Origin: Bacteroidales bacterium
GTDB lineage: Bacteria > Bacteroidota > Bacteroidia > Bacteroidales > P3
Direction: 5' to 3'
NCBI GenBank assembly: GCA_017479385.1
Contig: JAFVCE010000013.1
Location: forward strand, 124,001 to 188,000
DNA: 64,000 bases
The notes under the pieces are model-generated. The model searched no databases. It was not told the origin of the DNA and worked only from the letters and a program-made list of their open reading frames with translations. A program made the position numbers and the translations under genes. The stretch's first letter is position 1; each line of letters opens with the position of its first letter. Below are positions 1-7,683 of the stretch, piece by piece.

Positions 1-122
1 TGCATCCGAGTTTTTACTCGCTGGCAGGGGTAAAACTCTCTCGTGGCAAAATATGCGTGCCGCGAGGTCTGCTGCTATACGCAGTGTGCGCCACAAGCTC
101 GCTCTGTGCGAGGAATGTGGGT
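1..122. other. window edge, no gene recognised
   Basis: I see no supported coding region, RNA or repeat here. Short plus-strand ORFs starting at 53 and 57 run into the antisense of the neighbouring pseudogene and look like chance frames. The stretch is probably the 3' flank of the leftward pseudogene. Confidence 0.4.
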
Positions 123-768
123 TTACTGTATCAGCAGTTTCTTGGTTGTGGTGCCGGCGGTTGTTACGAGGCGGACGAGGTAGGAGCCTTGCGGCAGGTG
201 CGAGGTGTCGTATTCGCCTATATTATAAAACTTAACAAAGTGTCGATGGACAAGGCCATATATAGTCAAAGTGTCGTCGGTAAGTATCCTATTGATTACG
301 TTAGCCCAGTAGCAATTGTCATTATTAGGTAAATTAGAGATTATATATCCATTAGTGGAAGGGTTTGCAAGGCACGAATCTGCAGGGGAAAGGTACAAGT
401 CGCCATCGAGTAGATTGAATTTTGGTATGTCGTCTTGAGCCACAGAGCCCAAAGCGAGTATGGTGGCGAGGGATAGTTCATATTCGACATAATTTTTTTG
501 ATTATTATTAGAAGCATATAACGGTGTCAGTAGTGTTATGTACAGTACTTGGCGGATAGAGTATCTGTACTTGATGGTACACTGAAAGGCTATTGTACGC
601 AAAAACGTAGGACCCTATGCTGCCAAGATTTTGTTGATTAGGAGCTTAAGAAACATACTCGATGGTGGCATCTTGAGCAGACATTGGGCTGTTGAGACCT
701 GCCAAGATGGTTACGATGGCTACGAGGATGAGCCTCCAGATTGGTTTTTTTGTAATTTTTGTGTTCAT
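123..768 (-). pseudogene. decayed T9SS-exported protein gene
   Basis: A secreted-protein gene broken in several places. An ATG at 768 opens a signal peptide (hydrophobic run LILVAIVTILAGLNSPMSA, then QDATIEYVS) that stops at 646. The same frame continues past the stop with protein-like sequence (GSYVFAYNSLSVYHQVQ) to a second stop near 507. The remainder lies in another frame (open from about 614 to 123) and ends LPQGSYLVRLVTTAGTTTKK-LLIQ. That ending resembles the last strand pair of T9SS type A sorting domains. I infer one nonsense change plus one frameshift in an ancestral gene of about 200 codons. Its promoter still looks intact. Sequencing errors could mimic this decay. The mature part has no family I recognise. 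Confidence 0.6.
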
Positions 769-831
769 ATTTATTTGGTTTTGGTTGATATTCAAATGGT
801 TATGTATGCGATACACCATACAATCTACCTA

Positions 832-863
832 CAAAGGTAGAAATATTTTTGAATAAAACCAAA
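832..863 (-). promoter_or_regulatory. Bacteroidota-type promoter of the pseudogene
   Basis: On the minus strand TTTG (863-860) is followed 20 bases later by TACCTTTG (839-832), matching the TTTG-N19-21-TAnnTTTG promoter of this phylum. A short inverted repeat (CTACC / GGTAG) overlaps the -7 box. It points at the ATG at 768. Confidence 0.55.
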
Positions 864-900
864 TTTTTTTCGAATTTTTTAGAGTCAGTTTATTATTAGT

Positions 901-940
901 AAAAAAGAAAAAGCGCCGGTTGTTTAGACCAGGCGCTTTG
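901..940 (-). terminator. rho-independent terminator after frr
   Basis: Minus-strand hairpin with arms AAAGCGCC / GGCGCTTT extended by GGT / ACC with one bulged base, followed by a T-rich tail (TTTTCTTTTTT). It lies 24 bases after the frr stop codon and would end the pyrH-frr transcript. Confidence 0.75.
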
Positions 941-963
941 TGTGTTGAAAACTGTGGTCGAGG

Positions 964-1527
964 TCAGACGGTCATGATTTCTTTCTCTTTGGTGCTGAAG
1001 ATTTTATCACATTCGGCGATGTATTTGTCGGTGATGTCTTGAAGCTCTTTCTCGACTTGTTTCACCTCGTCTTCGGGTACCGATTTGTCTTTGAGTTTCT
1101 TCACTTTATCCATCACGTTGCGACGGGCGTTGCGGATGTTGACTTTAGAGTTCTCGACCTCGGATTTGGCGGCTTTGGTGAGTTCGCGGCGGCGCTCCTC
1201 GGTGAGGGGAGGGACGATGATGCGCAAGAGGTCGCCTTCGATACGGGGGGTGAAGCCGAGGTTGGCATCGAGGATGGCTTTGTTGATGGTGGAAACGATA
1301 GATTTCTCCCACGGTTGGATGACGATGGAGCGTGCGTCGGGGGTGTTGATGTTGGCAACCTGGCTGATGTCGGTGGGGGTGCCGTAGTAGTCGATTTTTA
1401 CCCCTTCGAGCATTCCTGGATTGGCTTTGCCGGCGCGTATTTTGGCCAGTTCCTTCTCGAGGAAGTTGATTGCGCTGTGCATACTGTTTTTAGCCTCGTC
1501 GAGGCAGGCTTTTGATAGGTCGTTCAT
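964..1527 (-). CDS. frr: ribosome recycling factor
   Basis: Encodes RRF (187 aa, a normal length), which with EF-G splits the post-termination ribosome in the cytoplasm. The N-terminal helix of domain I contains FLEKELAKIRAGKANPGML. The family signature is also clear (INTPDARSIVIQPWEKS, then IVPPLTEERRRELTKAAK). The long helices of the three-helix bundle follow, rich in Lys and Glu. It starts seven bases after the pyrH stop codon, so the two are almost certainly cotranscribed, as is common in bacteria. A hairpin terminator follows. Confidence 0.97.
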   Translation of the reverse strand: MNDLSKACLDEAKNSMHSAINFLEKELAKIRAGKANPGMLEGVKIDYYGTPTDISQVANINTPDARSIVIQPWEKSIVSTINKAILDANLGFTPRIEGDLLRIIVPPLTEERRRELTKAAKSEVENSKVNIRNARRNVMDKVKKLKDKSVPEDEVKQVEKELQDITDKYIAECDKIFSTKEKEIMTV

Positions 1528-1534
1528 AATATTT

Positions 1535-2245
1535 TTAGTTTTTGGTTACTTCGGTTCCGATAGGTTCGCCGCTCACCACGCGAAGCAGGTTGCCCGGACG
1601 GTTCATGTCGAAGACGTAAATGGGCAGGTTGTTTTCTTCGCAGAGTGCAAAGGCGGTGAGGTCCATGACTTTGAGTTTGCGGTTCATGGCTTCGGCAAAG
1701 GTGAGGTGTTGGAATTTCTGTGCCGAGGGGTCTTTCTCGGGGTCTGCGGTGTAGATTCCGTCGACGCGTGTGCCTTTGAGTATGGCGTCGGCCTCGATTT
1801 CTATGGCGCGCAGGGTCGAGGCGGTGTCGGTGGTGAAGAAAGGGTTGCCGGTGCCACCACCAATGATGACCACGCGGCCATCGGTCAGTGCCTCTTGTGC
1901 GCGGCGGCGGCTCATGGCTTGGCAGATGGGTTCGATGGTGAGGCCGCCAAGCAGTTCGGTTCGCAGGCCTTGGCGTTCGAGTTCGGCCTGTAGAGCAAGG
2001 CTGTTAATCATTGTGGCAAGCATACCCATATAGTCGCCCTGAACGCGGTCCATGCCTTGGGCGGCACCGCTCAGGCCTCGAAAAATGTTGCCTCCTCCGA
2101 TGACAATAGCAATTTCGTAGCCTGCTTCGACGGCAGCGTGGATGTCGGCGCCGTATTGTTTGAGCATTTGAGGGTCGATTCCGTGGCTCTGGCTGCCCAT
2201 AAGCGATTCGCCACTGAGTTTCAGAAGTACTCTTTTGTATTTCAT
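1535..2245 (-). CDS. pyrH: UMP kinase
   Basis: Encodes the bacterial amino-acid-kinase-fold UMP kinase (236 aa), which makes UDP from UMP and ATP in pyrimidine synthesis. The P-loop-like start KRVLLKLSGESLMG, the IVIGGGNIFRG glycine loop and the GGTGNPFFTTDTASTLRA nucleotide-binding segment are all present. The tail DLTAFALCEENNLPIYVFDM is also typical. First gene of a two-gene operon with frr, transcribed leftward from a good candidate promoter about 75 bases upstream. Confidence 0.97.
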   Translation of the reverse strand: MKYKRVLLKLSGESLMGSQSHGIDPQMLKQYGADIHAAVEAGYEIAIVIGGGNIFRGLSGAAQGMDRVQGDYMGMLATMINSLALQAELERQGLRTELLGGLTIEPICQAMSRRRAQEALTDGRVVIIGGGTGNPFFTTDTASTLRAIEIEADAILKGTRVDGIYTADPEKDPSAQKFQHLTFAEAMNRKLKVMDLTAFALCEENNLPIYVFDMNRPGNLLRVVSGEPIGTEVTKN

Positions 2246-2319
2246 TGTGCGGTCTTTTTTGAGGTTATGCTGTTGGTTGATAGTGTGTTAGACTGAATTG
2301 TGTTCGGGCTAACAATCTA

Positions 2320-2351
2320 CGAAAATAGTATTTTTTTTTGAATTCGGCAAA
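2320..2351 (-). promoter_or_regulatory. candidate promoter for pyrH-frr
   Basis: Minus strand: TTTG (2351-2348), 20 bases, then TATTTTCG (2327-2320), one base off the TAnnTTTG consensus. It lies 75 bases before the pyrH ATG and is the best promoter match in that gap. Confidence 0.45.
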
Positions 2352-2398
2352 TAAAAGTGCTTTTTTTATTAAAAAATAGTGGTTCTACATAAATGACT

Positions 2399-2424
2399 AA
2401 AGCGGAAACTTGTGGTTTCCGCTT
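2399..2424 (-). other. perfect hairpin downstream of small ORF
   Basis: Arms AAGCGGAAAC / GTTTCCGCTT with a 5-base loop. It sits between the small leftward ORF ending at 2501 and the pyrH promoter. The T-run after the hairpin is weak (TTTAGTCATTTATG), so it could be a poor terminator or an RNA-stabilising 3' structure of the upstream transcript. Confidence 0.45.
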
Positions 2425-2500
2425 AGCCATCCGATTCCGGTGAGCCGCGTGGGGGGATTGGAGACAAATAGCATTGCGGCTCGTTGTCGTGTGTGGGGAT

Positions 2501-2710
2501 TCATGGTGTGGAATCGGACTCGGTGATTGCAAACATTGGTGAGACATTATACGGCCACTTGTGGCGGACCAAACCCCGAGGGGTCGATGCCAGCGCCTCG
2601 GCAACCGTATGGTTATAGCCATTGGCTTGACGAACTATGGCCACGCCGCCTACAGCCTGCATTGTGTGTGCTGGCGTGAAGTTGCGGTTGGTGTTGTTCG
2701 TTTTTATCAT
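2501..2710 (-). CDS. small hypothetical protein, 69 aa
   Basis: Short ORF with an ATG at 2710 preceded by the A/C-rich leader CCCACAACA. Its codons resemble those of neighbouring genes (GGC, GCC, ACC, CGC). The product starts MIKTNNTNRNFTPAHTMQ, is polar and slightly basic, and has no signal peptide, transmembrane segment or family I recognise. Support comes mainly from context: a strong promoter at 2841-2871 points at it and a hairpin follows at 2399-2424. The unit could instead be a noncoding RNA of about 430 bases. Confidence 0.35.
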   Translation of the reverse strand: MIKTNNTNRNFTPAHTMQAVGGVAIVRQANGYNHTVAEALASTPRGLVRHKWPYNVSPMFAITESDSTP

Positions 2711-2840
2711 TGTTGTGGGCTTTTTCTGTTATATTAGTGCTTTGAAAGACGGTTTTCTTGCGGTTTTGTTTACTTTTTTTCGGTGTTAAATTACTGATTC
2801 GATACTTGTTTGGTATATTTTGTTTCTTTTTTATCGATTG

Positions 2841-2871
2841 CAAAGTTACGAATTATTTTCCGTTTAGCAAA
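2841..2871 (-). promoter_or_regulatory. strong promoter directly downstream of rex
   Basis: Minus strand: TTTG (2871-2868), exactly 19 bases, then TAACTTTG (2848-2841), a full match to the Bacteroidota consensus. It begins only 10 bases past the rex stop codon. Nothing annotated lies downstream except the 69-aa ORF, so it implies a separate small transcription unit. Confidence 0.6.
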
Positions 2872-2880
2872 GTTTTTTTC

Positions 2881-3531
2881 TCATTTGCTTGAATTTTTTT
2901 TGCGAAGAGCGGTCGAAAGAACGGCGAGCGAGGCTGCGAGATTTTCGTTCTTGATGAGCATATTCTGAGGCAGGTTGATGTGGGTTGGTGCGAAGTTCCA
3001 GATGGCCTCGATGCCGGCGTCGACCATGGCGTCGGCCACGCCTTGGGCTTGGTCGGCTGGCACGGCAATAATGCCAATGTGGAGGTTTAGGCGGCGTGCC
3101 AAAGAGCGCATTTTCGACATGGGCATAATGGGTTTGCCTGCCACTATGCTGCCCGAAAGGGCTGGGTCTTTGTCGAAACCAACCACAATGTTCAGGCCGT
3201 AGTTGGCAAAGCCGTTGTATTGCAGCAGGGTTCGTCCGAGGCTACCAACGCCCACCAAGATGGCGTCGTCGAAGGTGTTGTAGCCCAAGAAGTTTTTCAT
3301 GTCTTCTATCAGCTGGTCGGTGCGGAACCCCAGTTTGGGTTTACCAGCAATGCTACTCACGCTGGCCAAGTCTTTGCGTACCTGCACGGGGTTGAGCGAT
3401 AGGCTTTCGGCTATGGCTGCCGACGAAACGTATTCTTGCCCTTCGTTCTGCTTGTTTTGCAGATAACAGTAATAAATTGGTAGCCTGCTCAGGGTGGACC
3501 GCATGATTATCAGCGACTTATCGTCTTTCAT
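2881..3531 (-). CDS. rex: redox-sensing transcriptional repressor Rex
   Basis: 216 aa, usual length. Rex dimers bind operator DNA when NAD+ is high and release it when NADH rises, controlling fermentative and respiratory genes. The N-terminal winged helix (residues about 15-60) contains EYVSSAAIAESLSLNPVQVR. The Rossmann domain has the GVGSLGRTLL glycine loop and a conserved segment GIEAIWNFAPTHINLP. The C-terminal helix swaps between subunits in the family. It has its own promoter and is separated from ackA upstream by a terminator. An acetate kinase gene next to a redox regulator fits a fermentative lifestyle, but I found no convincing full Rex operator here. Confidence 0.95.
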   Translation of the reverse strand: MKDDKSLIIMRSTLSRLPIYYCYLQNKQNEGQEYVSSAAIAESLSLNPVQVRKDLASVSSIAGKPKLGFRTDQLIEDMKNFLGYNTFDDAILVGVGSLGRTLLQYNGFANYGLNIVVGFDKDPALSGSIVAGKPIMPMSKMRSLARRLNLHIGIIAVPADQAQGVADAMVDAGIEAIWNFAPTHINLPQNMLIKNENLAASLAVLSTALRKKNSSK

Positions 3532-3560
3532 TGTGTAAATTCCGTCTTGTTTTCAAAGTG

Positions 3561-3590
3561 CAAATGTACAAATAATTTTGATATTTGCAA
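3561..3590 (-). promoter_or_regulatory. promoter of rex
   Basis: Minus strand: TTG (3590-3588), 19 bases, then TACATTTG (3568-3561), a consensus Bacteroidota promoter 30 bases before the rex ATG. Confidence 0.65.
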
Positions 3591-3647
3591 GTTTTTTTTT
3601 GACTTTTTCTTTAGTTTATTGCGTGTACCATTAAAAATCAGAAAAGC

Positions 3648-3687
3648 AAAAAGCCTGCCAGCAGACGGCGCTTTGGCAGGCTTTTTT
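3648..3687 (-). terminator. terminator after ackA (symmetrical)
   Basis: Perfect 8-bp stem GCCTGCCA (3653-3660) / TGGCAGGC (3674-3681), flanked by AAAAA and TTTTTT. It can therefore act on either strand. It lies 37 bases past the ackA stop and insulates rex. Confidence 0.8.
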
Positions 3688-3723
3688 GTTATGTTTTGCG
3701 AGTAGAAATCGCGGTTCGCCAAA

Positions 3724-4920
3724 TTATTTGGTGACGAGGCGGTAGGTGTCGCTGGCAATGACGTACTCTTCGTCGGTGGTGACGACAACGGTGGCAACCT
3801 TCGAGTCGGGGGTGGAGAGTACTACGTCTTCGCCCATAGTCTTGTCGTTGAGTTCGAGGTCGACCTTGATACCGAGGCATTCCAACCCTTCGAGGATAGG
3901 ACGACGCATGAACCATGCGTTTTCGCCAATGCCGCCGGTGAAGAGCAGGAGGTCGCAACCACCCATTTCGGCCATATATCCACCGATGTAGCGTTTGACG
4001 CGTTGGGCGAACATATCGAATGCGTAGGTGGCACGCTCGTCGCCAGCATCGCGGCCGGCGCGGATGTCGCGCATATCTTGCTTGTCGCCACTAATGCCGA
4101 TGAGGCCGCTCTGCTTGTAGAGCATCTTTGTGAGAGACTTGCTGTCGTAGCCTTGGTCGAGGAGGTAGAGGATGACGCCGGGGTCGACATCGCCACAGCG
4201 CGAGCCCATTACCAAGCCCTCGAGGGCGGTCATACCCATGGTGGTGTCGAAGCTCTTGCCGTGGTCGATGGCGGCAATCGAGGCACCACTACCCAGGTGG
4301 CAAGAGATGATTTTGAGGTCGTTCCAGTCGCGACCAATCATCTTGGCGGCTTTTTCGGCCACAAATTTGTGGCTTGTGCCGTGGAAGCCATAGCGACGGA
4401 TGCCATATTTTTCGTACATCTCGTATGGTAGTCCATAGAGGAACGATTTGGGAGGCAGGGTGGAGTGGAAGGCTGTGTCGAACACTGCGGCTTGGGGCAC
4501 GCCGGGGAGAACTTCGCGCATGGCGTAGATGCCGGCCAAGTTGCCTGGGGTGTGGAGCGGGGCCAGGTGTTCGAGGCTCTTGATTTGCTCGATAACCTTG
4601 TCGGTTACTACGACGCTGTCTTTGAAGATTTCGCCACCGTGGGCAACGCGGTTGCCAACCGCACCAATCTCGTTGAGGCTGCCGATGACGCCAATTTTGC
4701 TGTCGGTCAAGGCGTTTAGCACTATCTTTATGCCAGCCACGTGGTCGGCGATGGGTAGCTGCTCGTAGTGTTTCTGCCCGTTGTATTTGTGTGTGAATTC
4801 GCCCATTTCGAGACCGATGCGCTCCAGCAGGCCTTTGGCCATGACTTGGGCATTGTTGGCCATGTCGATGAGTTGGTACTTGATTGAGGAACTTCCGCAG
4901 TTTAGGACTAAAATTTTCAT
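3724..4920 (-). CDS. ackA: acetate kinase
   Basis: 398 aa, standard length. Interconverts acetyl phosphate + ADP and acetate + ATP, the ATP-yielding last step of acetate fermentation. ASKHA-fold motifs are present: LVLNCGSSSIKYQL at the start, FDTAFHSTLP, GFHGTSHKFV, CHLGSGASIAAIDHGKSFDT and FTGGIGENAWFMRRP near the C-terminus. The usual partner pta (phosphotransacetylase) is not adjacent: downstream is rex behind a terminator and upstream is a divergent LRR gene. No clear -7 box was found ahead of it. A single Rex-like half site (TTGTGAA on the minus strand, 4957-4951) is in its leader, too weak to call an operator. Confidence 0.96.
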   Translation of the reverse strand: MKILVLNCGSSSIKYQLIDMANNAQVMAKGLLERIGLEMGEFTHKYNGQKHYEQLPIADHVAGIKIVLNALTDSKIGVIGSLNEIGAVGNRVAHGGEIFKDSVVVTDKVIEQIKSLEHLAPLHTPGNLAGIYAMREVLPGVPQAAVFDTAFHSTLPPKSFLYGLPYEMYEKYGIRRYGFHGTSHKFVAEKAAKMIGRDWNDLKIISCHLGSGASIAAIDHGKSFDTTMGMTALEGLVMGSRCGDVDPGVILYLLDQGYDSKSLTKMLYKQSGLIGISGDKQDMRDIRAGRDAGDERATYAFDMFAQRVKRYIGGYMAEMGGCDLLLFTGGIGENAWFMRRPILEGLECLGIKVDLELNDKTMGEDVVLSTPDSKVATVVVTTDEEYVIASDTYRLVTK

Positions 4921-5062
4921 GTTGTATGTTGTGTTTGAATGTTTTTTGGTTTCACAAAAAAGTTTTCACCTAATAGTAACGTGTGTGTAAGAAAAAAATT
5001 GTGTTGGAACAACATTTTTTTTACTTTTTTTTAAAAAAGGCCGTAGATTTTCAAAAAAGTTG

Positions 5063-5070
5063 TATCTTTG
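5063..5070 (+). promoter_or_regulatory. -7 box TATCTTTG for LRR gene
   Basis: Exact TATCTTTG 32 bases before the ATG at 5103, but the -33 region lacks a TTTG at the usual spacing. The rest of 4921-5102 is A/T-rich leader shared with divergent ackA. Confidence 0.5.
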
Positions 5071-5102
5071 CAAAAAGTTAGCAAACGAAAAAATGTGGTG
5101 TT

Positions 5103-6680
5103 ATGAGAAAGATAGGCTTGATAATGGCATTGTTAGCAGCGCTCTTGGTCGGTATGGGAACCGCCCGAGCCGAGTTTCTGTTTTCGCGTGTTTCGCCAAG
5201 TGGACATACGCTTTACTACAATTTTGTTACTGGCGGTGTGCAGGTATCGTATCCCAACAGCGACTACAATATGCCCTACAACGGCTACGAAAAGCCGTTG
5301 GGCGACTTGGTTATTCCCGACTCGATTGAGCACACGGGTACCGTCTATGCCGTTCGCTCCATCAACGCCCACACCTTCAAGGGTTGCGACGGACTGCGCT
5401 CGGTGCGCCTGCCACGCTGCCTCACCGCCATTGGCAGCGAGGCTTTCTCGAACTGCTCTATGCTCACCACGCTCGAGGTGCCGCAAGGGGTGACCGCCAT
5501 TGGCGCTGATGCCTTCTTTAGGGTGAACAACGTGTCGTATGTTGGCGACGCTTCTGGCCGCCCATGGGGCGCAAAGAACTTGAACGGATATGTGCACAAC
5601 GGCTTTGTTTTTGCCGACGAAAGTCGCCGCACCATAACCGGATATGTGGGCAGCGAGGTGGATATAGTCATCCCCTCGTCGGTCGAAACCATTGCGGCAG
5701 CGGCCTTCTACAACAACTTAGAGGTCCGCTCGTTCCTCTTCCCACCCTCGCTCACCGAGGTCGACGACGAGGCTTTTGCCTACTGCTCTGCTCTGCGGCG
5801 CGCCTATTTGCCCGACGCCGTGGTGCGGTTGGGCGGATATGCTTTCCACCACTGTTCGATGCTTGGCGAGGTGCGCCTCGGCCCCAACATCGAAGAGATT
5901 GGCTACCTGGCTTTTGGCTACTGCGATAGCTTGGTCTCGGTCGTCCTGCCACCACGGCTCTCCCTATTGCAGAGGGCGACCTTCTACTCATGCTCCAGCC
6001 TGGAAGAGGTGACCTTTGGCCGCTCGCTCGACTCGGTGGCCGACCTGGCTTTTGCGCTTTGCACCAACCTGACGCAGATTAACGCCGTCGCCACCCACCC
6101 CGCACACTTCGCCTCGGGCGCGCTGCAGGGAACCCCCGGTTACAAGACGTTGCGCGTGCCTTGCGGCCAACTGCTCACGTACACCGCCGAGTGGGGCTCG
6201 CTGGGTGAGGTGCTGGAATATGGCTCGCTTTTTACACTCAGCGCTTTGTCGTCCGACAACCGTATGGGCGAAGTGTCTGTGGCTACCGACCACGGCTTTT
6301 CGGCACGGTGCGACTCGATTGCCACCATCGTTGCCCATCCAGCCGATGGCTACCACTTTGTGACGTGGAGCAACGGTATGACCGACAATCCACATATGCT
6401 CTACCTTTCGGGCGACAGTATGCTGACGGCTTACTTTGCCGCCGCCGACCTCGCAACCACGCGCCCACAGCTTGAGCCGGATGCCGAGGTTTATGTCAGC
6501 AACGGCCGCATAGTAGCCATAGGCGGCGCCAACGGCAGCCGTGCCACGGTGTGCGACATCGTGGGTCGCCGAGTGGCAACCCTCGAGCTGGGAGGTCGTG
6601 CTGAAAGTTCCATCCTGCCGCGCGGAATCTATGTGGTGGTACTGCCCAGCGGCACGGCCCGCAAAGTGGCTGTGATGTAG
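5103..6680 (+). CDS. secreted BspA-like leucine-rich-repeat protein with T9SS-type tail
   Basis: 525 aa. A signal peptide (MALLAALLVGMGTARA, cleavage near residue 23) is followed by LRR_5/BspA-like repeats of about 23 residues at roughly 60-370 (for example LTEVDDEAFAYCSALRRAYL and IEEIGYLAFGYCDSLVSVVL). After these comes a beta-rich domain of the InlB B-repeat type (HPADGYHFVTWSNGMTDNP). The last ~45 residues (VCDIVGRRVATLEL, then LPRGIYVVVLPSG-TARKVAV) fit a T9SS type A sorting domain. Such proteins are exported to the cell surface and often bind host or matrix ligands; the ligand here is unknown. Monocistronic by context: divergent from ackA and with its own -7 box. Confidence 0.85.
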   Translation: MRKIGLIMALLAALLVGMGTARAEFLFSRVSPSGHTLYYNFVTGGVQVSYPNSDYNMPYNGYEKPLGDLVIPDSIEHTGTVYAVRSINAHTFKGCDGLRSVRLPRCLTAIGSEAFSNCSMLTTLEVPQGVTAIGADAFFRVNNVSYVGDASGRPWGAKNLNGYVHNGFVFADESRRTITGYVGSEVDIVIPSSVETIAAAAFYNNLEVRSFLFPPSLTEVDDEAFAYCSALRRAYLPDAVVRLGGYAFHHCSMLGEVRLGPNIEEIGYLAFGYCDSLVSVVLPPRLSLLQRATFYSCSSLEEVTFGRSLDSVADLAFALCTNLTQINAVATHPAHFASGALQGTPGYKTLRVPCGQLLTYTAEWGSLGEVLEYGSLFTLSALSSDNRMGEVSVATDHGFSARCDSIATIVAHPADGYHFVTWSNGMTDNPHMLYLSGDSMLTAYFAAADLATTRPQLEPDAEVYVSNGRIVAIGGANGSRATVCDIVGRRVATLELGGRAESSILPRGIYVVVLPSGTARKVAVM

Positions 6681-6731
6681 CCACAAAAAAAGTTGTTTTG
6701 ACAAAAACTACAATATGTGAGAAAAAAGTTG

Positions 6732-6739
6732 TATCTTTG
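6732..6739 (+). promoter_or_regulatory. -7 box TATCTTTG for zinc metallopeptidase gene
   Basis: Exact TATCTTTG 30 bases before the ATG at 6769; the -33 element is not obvious. The preceding sequence repeats the AAAAAAGTTGTATCTTTGC context seen before the LRR gene. Confidence 0.5.
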
Positions 6740-6768
6740 CACAATTTTTTAACCAAAACCGAACCGAT

Positions 6769-7443
6769 ATGAATATGTGGATATTGTTTGGCGCCATAAT
6801 GCTCGTGAGCTACATTGCGAGCAAAAGCGTTGAAAGTCGTTTTAAGAAATATTCCGACATCCCCACCGAAGGAGGATTGAGTGGGCGCGAAGTGGCCGAA
6901 ATGATGCTGCGCGACCACGACATACATAACGTCACCATACGTGTGGTTCAGGGCACGCTGACCGACCACTACAACCCCACCGACCGCACCCTCAACCTCA
7001 GCCCCGAGGTCTACAACGGGCGTAGCGTGGCCGCCGCTGCGGTGGCCGCTCACGAGTGCGGTCACGCCGTGCAGCATGCCAGGGCCTACGTCTGGCTGCG
7101 CCTGCGCTCGGCCCTGGTGCCACTGGTTTCGTTCTCGAACCGATGGGTTTCGTGGGTGCTGTTGGCCGGTATGCTGCTAATAAAGGTCTTCCCCTCGCTC
7201 ATGCTGGTGGGCATAATGCTTTTTGCCGCAACGGTCCTCTTTTCGTTGGTAACGCTGCCAGTCGAGATAGACGCCTCGCGCCGCGCTTTGGCGTGGATAG
7301 AAAAGCGTAATATCACCTCGCGCCAAACCCACCCCTATGCTTGCTCGGCCCTGCGCGCTGCGGCCTACACCTACGTTGCTGCGGCCCTCACCTCGCTCGC
7401 CACGCTGGCTTACTATGTGATGATTTACCTCGACCGCCGTTAA
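6769..7443 (+). CDS. membrane zinc metallopeptidase, YugP-like
   Basis: 224 aa, matching the neutral zinc metallopeptidase family Zn_peptidase_2 (YugP type), whose substrates are largely unknown. Residues 2-20 form an N-terminal membrane segment. The zinc motif HECGH is at residues 95-99 within AAAVAAHECGHAVQHA. Two further hydrophobic segments follow (WVSWVLLAGMLLIKV and LMLVGIMLFAATVLFSLVTL), then LPVEIDASRRALAW, which carries the probable third metal ligand Glu. A final membrane helix is near the C-terminus. The catalytic motif is intact, so it is probably active at the inner membrane. Stands alone between its own promoter and a convergent transporter. Confidence 0.9.
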   Translation: MNMWILFGAIMLVSYIASKSVESRFKKYSDIPTEGGLSGREVAEMMLRDHDIHNVTIRVVQGTLTDHYNPTDRTLNLSPEVYNGRSVAAAAVAAHECGHAVQHARAYVWLRLRSALVPLVSFSNRWVSWVLLAGMLLIKVFPSLMLVGIMLFAATVLFSLVTLPVEIDASRRALAWIEKRNITSRQTHPYACSALRAAAYTYVAAALTSLATLAYYVMIYLDRR

Positions 7444-7599
7444 CCCAACGCCTGGCTCGGCTCGAGCTCTGCTCAGGGTAACGACTGTGTCTCGTCCGTT
7501 GCTAAAGGTGGAATTTCCAGGCCCGAGAGGGTCACTTCACTGCTCCTCGTCGGAGGACTTTCGAGTGTGGTTAAAGTGTGCTTCGAAGAGGGACCGATG

Positions 7600-7643
7600 T
7601 CAACCCGACCTCAACCAGACCTTAATACGACCCTAACCTATCT
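7600..7643 (+). repeat. degenerate copy C of the convergent-junction repeat
   Basis: Four consecutive 11-base units: TCAACCCGACC, TCAACCAGACC, TTAATACGACC and CTAACCTATCT. They match the tandem core of the 82-base repeats at 31772 and 58371 but with substitutions. It lies in the 240-base gap between two converging genes (stops at 7443 and 7684). Nothing else is recognisable in that gap. Confidence 0.55.
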
Positions 7644-7683
7644 AAAGGCTTGATTTTCAGCTAAATATGTAAATTGTTAAAAA

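Noticed and set aside
4940..4957. Rex operator in the ackA leader
   Set aside because: Only one half (TTCACAA) fits; the other half of the expected 18-base palindrome is a run of T, so it is too weak to annotate.
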